From: a virus
DNA: 64,000 bases
Strand: one strand, 5' to 3'
Virus record (IMG/VR): IMGVR_UViG_3300046796_000370
Coordinates: 1-64,000 of that record
The notes under the pieces were generated by a model. That model saw nothing but the letters and a program-made list of their open reading frames with translations, made no database searches and was not told the origin of the DNA. How positions within the stretch are numbered: the stretch's first letter is position 1; every line of letters starts with the position of its first letter. A program made the translations under genes and the position numbers. Of the stretch, positions 60,436-64,000 are shown one piece after another.

Positions 60436-60648
60436 ATGAACATAGCACAAGACGAACGTGTGTGTACGATATATCGTAATCACGACCGCACACACAAAGA
60501 TATCAGCATATTCGAGGCACTCGATGCCTTTAGAATCCATATGTGTGATAGCAAAACCGTCGGTGTGACATTGCTATATAAGGGGTATATCACCCTAGAA
60601 TGGCACGCCAGTAAAGGTGTCGTCTATCCTAGAAAAGAGTTGGTGTGA
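60436..60648 (+). CDS. Small early protein, paralogue 1
   Basis: The 70-residue product (IFEALDAFRIHMCDSKTVGV, then GYITLEWHASKGVVYP) starts at ATG 60436 after a GGAGTAAGGAAC SD. It resembles the 60882 product in its second half (LEW..KGVVYP against MEW.KGKGITYP). The family is unknown. Confidence 0.6.
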   Translation: MNIAQDERVCTIYRNHDRTHKDISIFEALDAFRIHMCDSKTVGVTLLYKGYITLEWHASKGVVYPRKELV

Positions 60649-60679
60649 TGTATACGGTTCAAAACGAAAGGGCAAAGCT

Positions 60680-60889
60680 ATGAACAAGGGAAAACCAACA
60701 TACTACGACGATAACTATGGCTTCTATGATATAGAGAGCGAAGAGGATGTCACTTTCTATCACGAAACGCAGAGGCAGAGCGTGCAGAAAAAGTGTGCCG
60801 GGTGTGGGAGGAGTGTTAAGATAAAGCGTGAATACGCCTATTGCAACACATGCGCGGACAAGCTTGAACGGGGAGGGGGCCTTGGCTGA
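60680..60889 (+). CDS. Small zinc-ribbon protein
   Basis: The 69-residue product has an acidic N-terminus (YYDDNYGFYDIESEED) and a CAGCGR ... CNTCAD zinc ribbon. The SD is weak. The end overlaps the TTG start of the next gene. Partner binding by the ribbon is likely. Confidence 0.55.
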   Translation: MNKGKPTYYDDNYGFYDIESEEDVTFYHETQRQSVQKKCAGCGRSVKIKREYAYCNTCADKLERGGGLG

Positions 60890-61115
60890 CAAGTTCTCGG
60901 TCTGCCAGTTTTTCGTAGATGGCAACTACGAATACGTGCGGCGCTACGTCGGAGCTGAGGAAGCTGTCAAAGCGTTCCAGCACTACACAAACTCGGTTGC
61001 CGTGAAGATGGGCGTGATTGACCGGGTGATTCTCACCGACGGTGGTGACTGCGTCAACATGGAATGGGTGAAGGGCAAGGGGATCACGTATCCGCCTGAG
61101 TTGGTAGGGAGGTAA
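60882..61115 (+). CDS. Small early protein, paralogue 2
   Basis: The product has 77 residues. The start is TTG at 60882, with GGAGGGG upstream; the longer frame reaches back into the ribbon gene. KFSVCQFFVDGNYEYVRRYV is followed by DRVILTDGGDCVNMEWVKGK and TYPPELVGR. It is a paralogue of the 60436 gene, found here as a pair around a zinc ribbon. The function is unknown. Confidence 0.55.
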   Translation: MADKFSVCQFFVDGNYEYVRRYVGAEEAVKAFQHYTNSVAVKMGVIDRVILTDGGDCVNMEWVKGKGITYPPELVGR

Positions 61116-61119
61116 GAAG

Positions 61120-61332
61120 ATGCCTTGGGGGCCAGGAAAATACGATGATCTATGTACCACTGCGTTTGATGGCGCGAAAATAAAAGGCAGAGGAGGTGTG
61201 ATCGTTATTGTAATAGATGGGGATAGGGGTAGTGGGTTTTCTGTTCAAGCTGATATTCAAACATTAACAGCACTGCCACTGATTCTAGAAGACGTTGCTA
61301 AGGAAATACGTGAAGCTGGTGGTACCGGTTAA
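61120..61332 (+). CDS. Small conserved phage protein
   Basis: The 70-residue product begins MPWGPGKYDDLCTTAFDGAK, then GGVIVIVIDGDRGSGFSVQA. This short protein recurs in many phages without a known function. It ends 4 nt into the convergent small terminase gene. Confidence 0.65.
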   Translation: MPWGPGKYDDLCTTAFDGAKIKGRGGVIVIVIDGDRGSGFSVQADIQTLTALPLILEDVAKEIREAGGTG

Positions 61333-61697
61333 TCGGGACCATGGCCGTTGCCCTTAGCTCGTTCAGCCGGGGTGATGACCTTGGGGGAGTCGTCGACCGA
61401 AGTATCACCTGAGGGCATGATGATGTTAGTTCCAGGGAGGGCGGGCAGACCGCCATGGATTCTGATGTTAAGGTTGGCGTTGACATCCTGGGTCTGCTGG
61501 GCCAAGCGCGGGTGTTCGTACACAGCGACCGCCTTCGCAGCATCAATCCTGACGGGCATTGGTAGCCGGGGATCCCATACAACTTCGTTCAAAAAGTCTT
61601 TGGGCGGAATACCATATTTATCGTATTTGTGCTCAACAACGCCCTTAACGTCAGCATCAGCTGACGTCAAAGGCGTGTATGGAGGAAATTTGGGCAT
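61329..61697 (-). CDS. Terminase small subunit-like protein
   Basis: The 122-residue product contains PPKDFLNEVVWDPRLPMPVR and IDAAKAVAVYEHPRLA, a helical pattern seen in small terminases of this phage type, followed by a Pro/Gly-rich C-terminus. It stands alone on the minus strand, away from the large subunit, among early plus genes. DNA recognition at the packaging site is expected. Confidence 0.6.
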   Translation of the reverse strand: MPKFPPYTPLTSADADVKGVVEHKYDKYGIPPKDFLNEVVWDPRLPMPVRIDAAKAVAVYEHPRLAQQTQDVNANLNIRIHGGLPALPGTNIIMPSGDTSVDDSPKVITPAERAKGNGHGPD

Positions 61698-61823
61698 AGG
61701 ACATGGGCGGGAAGACCTGCCAGCGTGGAAGGTTCCAGGGATAGACGTGGCATAGGCTCTGCGTCCATCAATGGGACAAGGGACATAACACAGTTTGCCG
61801 GGTTTGACAAGGGGTATTTTGCA

Positions 61824-62063
61824 ATGGCAAGAAATAAGAGCCGGTGTTTCATTGGTGGAGATATAGGGTGGAGATATATGGGTTATGTGGATAAAATGCC
61901 TGAGGCGGTGAGAAAACGATTAGCGAATAGCCGGTATAATATCTGCGCTGCGTGTGTGACTGAAGAAATGAATGGCCGTGGTGGTGTGAAAAATGAGGAA
62001 GCATGGTTTAAGGTTATAGAGTACTTCGAAAAACGTATAGAGGATGAAGAAGATGAAGGATGA
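61824..62063 (+). CDS. Small cysteine-containing protein
   Basis: The 79-residue product starts at ATG 61824 after AAGGGG. The reading RCFIGGDIGWRYMGYVDKMP contains the first Cys, and NICAACVTEE is a CxxC pair. The end is acidic (EEDEG). It overlaps the next gene. The function is unknown. Confidence 0.55.
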   Translation: MARNKSRCFIGGDIGWRYMGYVDKMPEAVRKRLANSRYNICAACVTEEMNGRGGVKNEEAWFKVIEYFEKRIEDEEDEG

Positions 62064-62301
62064 TACCGAGCCGGTGCGACGAGCGATGATAGAAAGCGGC
62101 CAGCCGCAGAAGGATTTGGAGCGGGTGATGGAGGCGGGAGGTGACCGGTGGGATACACAGGAGTTGCAGCGAGATTTTGAGGTAATAGGGTTCTTAGCAC
62201 CATATGTAGTGGTGCGAAGGCGGGTGGATGGAGTAAGGGGAACGATGGAGTTTACTCACAGTCCAAGGTGGTATTTTGGGTTTAAGGAGGTAGGGGGGTA
62301 G
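62053..62301 (+). CDS. Small conserved protein with an EFTHSPRWYF motif
   Basis: The 82-residue product begins MKDDTEPVRRAMIESGQP and contains WDTQELQRDFEVIGFLAPYV and MEFTHSPRWYFGF, a pattern shared by short phage proteins. ATG 62053 is chosen for SD spacing over ATG 62044. It is followed by a plus-strand terminator. Confidence 0.6.
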   Translation: MKDDTEPVRRAMIESGQPQKDLERVMEAGGDRWDTQELQRDFEVIGFLAPYVVVRRRVDGVRGTMEFTHSPRWYFGFKEVGG

Positions 62302-62405
62302 GGCCTTGGATCTCGTCTCATCATTCTGGGATAGAGGGGTCTCACCTTGTCTGGTGGGTATTGAGAGCGAAAATAGAGGATGACTGTGTTTTCTGGTAAG
62401 AAAAA

Positions 62406-62428
62406 GGGTGCGGCATAACACCGCACCC
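62406..62428 (-). terminator. Rho-independent terminator for the 62482 gene
   Basis: GGGTGCGG (62406-62413) pairs with CCGCACCC (62421-62428). On the minus strand the stem is followed by TTTTTCTTAC, a proper U-run. Confidence 0.8.
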
Positions 62429-62450
62429 TGTGGTATGGACCTTGATGTGG

Positions 62451-62479
62451 GGTGCAGGGCCATGGCCCTGCACCATTTT
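62451..62479 (+). terminator. Rho-independent terminator for plus-strand genes
   Basis: GGTGCAGGGC (62451-62460) pairs with GCCCTGCACC (62465-62474) around CATG, followed by ATTTTG. It ends the 60436-62301 unit and may work in both directions. Confidence 0.75.
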
Positions 62480-62481
62480 GA

Positions 62482-63009
62482 TTACGCTACAGGCGGGCTA
62501 GCAAGGGCCGTGGTAGCGGGCTGATTGGTGCCCGCTACAGGGGTAGCGGCCACGGGCAAGGCGCCCTGTTGCCCGTACAACAAGCCATTGGCTTGCAGAT
62601 ACACGCCGTAGGTGTAGAGCCAAATGAGATGCGCCGTAGCGCCGTAAGTACCGGTTGCCTTGAACCCAGCGGCGACAGCCGCTGTGCAGAACGCCTCGTA
62701 AGTGAACGTGCCATTACCGGCCGCCGCCAAGGGTGCAAGGACCTTGGTGTACATGACGTGGCCCGGGGTATTGGGACGCCACGGGTTAGCACCCTGTAGG
62801 GTGAGCGTGGTAGCAGGCACGAACAGGTTACCAGTGCGTTGCGCTCGGAGACACAGAGCGTTGGCGATATGGTGCCCGCCTTTGGTGGCAATACCCATCG
62901 GCGCTTGGTGCGGTGCTGCCGGGATGGTGACCGGGGTGACCGGGGGTGCCTTGGGGGCGACGGACTTGGGAGCAACGGACTTGGCGAGCTTTGCAGTGGA
63001 CTTGGACAT
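62482..63009 (-). CDS. Alanine/proline-rich hypothetical protein
   Basis: The 175-residue product has a Lys/Ala/Pro-rich N-terminus (about 1-35). The core (about 40-145) includes GIATKGGHHIANALCLRAQR, VPATTLTLQG and FTYEAFCTAAVAAGFKATG. It reads like a small DNA- or protein-binding domain but is not recognised. It has its own promoter (63099-63111) and terminator. The other minus frames in this GC-rich stretch are shadows. Confidence 0.55.
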   Translation of the reverse strand: MSKSTAKLAKSVAPKSVAPKAPPVTPVTIPAAPHQAPMGIATKGGHHIANALCLRAQRTGNLFVPATTLTLQGANPWRPNTPGHVMYTKVLAPLAAAGNGTFTYEAFCTAAVAAGFKATGTYGATAHLIWLYTYGVYLQANGLLYGQQGALPVAATPVAGTNQPATTALASPPVA

Positions 63010-63078
63010 GGTATGGTACTTTCAGGTTGTGCCCCTAGGGGGCGGTTGCGCCAGCACCTAGCTGGCATGCATGTAACC

Positions 63079-63111
63079 TAATGGCATTAGGGCTCGTTGT
63101 AAAGCATTTTA
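63079..63111 (-). promoter_or_regulatory. Early promoter, copy 7, with an operator-like palindrome
   Basis: On the minus strand TAAAAT (63111-63106) is followed by GCTTTAC (63105-63099). The -10 sits in GCATAAAATGC, an imperfect palindrome. TAATGCCATTA (63089-63079) lies just downstream; the same near-palindrome recurs at 24758-24768, so it may be an operator. The transcript runs to the 62482 gene. Confidence 0.6.
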
Positions 63112-63186
63112 TGCAGAAGAATTTGCATGGCTGGTATGCGGAAGACACAGGGGTTAGTGACCACATGTTGGCACGGTATTTGCTAC

Positions 63187-63228
63187 GCGAGCGCGCGCTC
63201 GCGCGTTGTTTAAATGTGACGTGCAAAT
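63187..63228. repeat. Palindrome plus 29-bp direct repeat, copy 1
   Basis: A perfect 18-bp palindrome of CG alternation (CGCGAGCG/CGCTCGCG) at 63187-63204 runs into a 29-bp sequence that starts CGCGCGTTGTTTAAATGTGA and ends ACGTGCAAAT. That 29-bp part is identical at 63864-63892. Confidence 0.75.
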
Positions 63229-63282
63229 GCATGGCAGTTATGCTGACATAACTGATATGCAAAGATGAGTTAGCACGAAGAT

Positions 63283-63364
63283 GCATGACAGGGATGCGGA
63301 CATGACAGGGATGCAGAAAGACAAGCATGACAGGGATGCAGAAAGACATGCATGACAGGGATGC
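63283..63364. repeat. Four iteron-like copies of CATGACAGGGATGC
   Basis: Copies start at 63284, 63301, 63326 and 63351, so the spacing is 17, 25 and 25 bp. Three copies extend to GCATGACAGGGATGC, which has GCAT/ATGC ends. They lie between promoter copy 7 and the terminator at 63432. Confidence 0.75.
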
Positions 63365-63431
63365 GAGATTGGAATGACGGCGGAAAGAAGGCAGACGCTA
63401 TCCGCGGATTCTATCCAAAAGATTGAGAAAG

Positions 63432-63458
63432 AAAAAGAGCCGACCCGAAGGTCGGCTC
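63432..63458 (-). terminator. Rho-independent terminator of the 63462 gene
   Basis: GAGCCGACC (63437-63445) pairs with GGTCGGCTC (63450-63458) around a 4-nt loop. On the minus strand it is followed by TTTTTCTTTC. Confidence 0.88.
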
Positions 63459-63461
63459 CGA

Positions 63462-63707
63462 TCAACGATGGATCTTCATGTGTTGATGAAGCTTACCCGC
63501 TGTAAGAACCTTGTTGCACGCAGGACATTCGCACCAAACTCGCTTAGCATCTTGGTTCTTGCCTGGAATTTTGGGATCTACCCATACCCGGACATTACCG
63601 ACAAAGCGTGCACCAAGACCTTCTGCCGGAAGATGCTTCTTAGGATTAAGCCCAAGCGCCGCATACAAATCGTACCAGCGCATACGATGAAGATTATCAA
63701 GTACCAT
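63462..63707 (-). CDS. Small protein with a C2H2-like zinc finger
   Basis: The product has 81 residues. The ATG at 63707 has AAAGGAG upstream. The C-terminal CPACNKVLTAGKLHQHMKIH gives C-x2-C-x11-H-x3-H, close to a C2H2 finger, which is rare in phages. The N-terminal half (MRWYDLYAALGLNPKKHLPA, then VGNVRVWVDPKIPG) looks like a small beta domain. It could be a DNA-binding regulator of the adjacent repeats. Confidence 0.65.
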   Translation of the reverse strand: MVLDNLHRMRWYDLYAALGLNPKKHLPAEGLGARFVGNVRVWVDPKIPGKNQDAKRVWCECPACNKVLTAGKLHQHMKIHR

Positions 63708-63788
63708 AGTAAACTCCTTTATGTGCAGCCCCAAAAACACAATGCCATATGGAAGCGGTCATTGCAAGTGTGATGTGGTCATTTGAAT

Positions 63789-63833
63789 TGATGTCATTTT
63801 GAACTGATGTCATTCTGATCTACTGATGTCATT
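63789..63833. repeat. Three copies of TGATGTCATT upstream of the C2H2 gene
   Basis: Copies lie at 63789-63798, 63805-63814 and 63824-63833, spaced 16 and 19 bp. They lie 82-126 bp upstream of the start of the 63462 gene. They could be an operator or iterons. Confidence 0.65.
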
Positions 63834-63853
63834 CATACGTGAAGACCCTTAAA

Positions 63854-63892
63854 CGTGCGCGCACGCGCGTTGTTTAAATGTGACGTGCAAAT
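63854..63892. repeat. Palindrome plus 29-bp direct repeat, copy 2
   Basis: The palindrome CGTGCGCGCACG (63854-63865) differs in sequence from that of copy 1 but is still a perfect palindrome. The attached 29 bp (63864-63892) are identical to 63200-63228. Confidence 0.75.
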
Positions 63893-63958
63893 TTTGTAGA
63901 ATCTTTCATAAGAATCTTATCTCTGTACGATTGACTCGGTAGAAAAGAATAAGAGAAA

Positions 63959-63995
63959 GACGAGCTGACCGGGGGATGGACCCGGCCAACTCGTC
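63959..63995 (-). terminator. Hairpin at the right window edge
   Basis: GACGAG (63959-63964) pairs with CTCGTC (63990-63995), and inside it CCGGG pairs with CCCGG. On the minus strand it is followed by TTTCTCTTATTC, so it may terminate a gene lying beyond the window. Confidence 0.55.
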
Positions 63996-64000
63996 AGGGC

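Noticed and set aside
62535-63068. Alternative minus and plus frames over the 62482 gene.
   Set aside because: GC-rich sequence leaves several frames open; only the 62482-63009 frame starts correctly after the promoter and stops just before the terminators.

Overview
The window is part of the genome of a tailed bacteriophage (Caudoviricetes) with a contractile, myovirus-type tail. It carries terminase, portal, a DUF2184-like major capsid protein, a DUF3383-like sheath, tube, tape measure, baseplate J, W and V-like proteins, an amidase endolysin, and its own family A DNA polymerase. No integrase and no tRNA gene was seen. The host cannot be named. A zinc amidase, a holin-like protein and TTGCA/TAAAAT-type promoters suggest a Gram-negative host, but this is inference.

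Layout. (1) 1-205: the 3' end of a gene cut by the window edge, possibly a tas gene. (2) 201-1470: 35 units of about 36 nt, made of two alternating conserved 9-nt boxes separated by variable 8-10-nt spacers. This architecture matches TIGR (tandem interspaced guide RNA) arrays of TIGR-Tas systems and is the most remarkable object in the window. (3) 1477-20528, plus strand: early and replication genes, including an SSB-tailed protein, ParB-like proteins, a UvrD-like helicase, a DNA polymerase, an ExoX-like exonuclease, a PD-(D/E)XK nuclease, a SNF2-type helicase and small regulators. Inside this block, 6068-12431 is a tightly overlapping cluster with a HAD phosphatase, an aGPT-Pplase/HMUDK-helical-type protein, two GT-A-like glycosyltransferases, an APH-like kinase, a nucleotidyltransferase, a thymidylate synthase homologue, an HD nucleotidase and a DUF3310 protein. 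It looks like a DNA base hypermodification pathway. (4) 20512-59490, minus strand: one long late operon. It runs from the large terminase at the right through head, tail, baseplate, fibres and lysis genes to further fibre genes at the left. (5) 59504-64000: short early genes on both strands (membrane HNH protein, zinc ribbons, small terminase, C2H2-like protein) with dense regulatory DNA: promoters, terminators, a structured leader, iteron-like repeats and a duplicated palindromic element.

Regulation. A promoter-like element with the core ATGCTTTAC recurs at seven sites, each directly before an early gene or gene group; four copies have TTGCA 16-17 nt upstream of the -10. Late genes overlap or abut and are probably co-transcribed, but no convincing late promoter was found. 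The tail assembly chaperone region carries two overlapping frames in a -1 relation, as expected for a programmed frameshift.

Limits. All family assignments come from reading motifs and gene order by eye; no database search or folding program was run. Starts were moved from the longest frame wherever a Shine-Dalgarno (SD) site, a promoter or a neighbouring stop codon favoured another codon.
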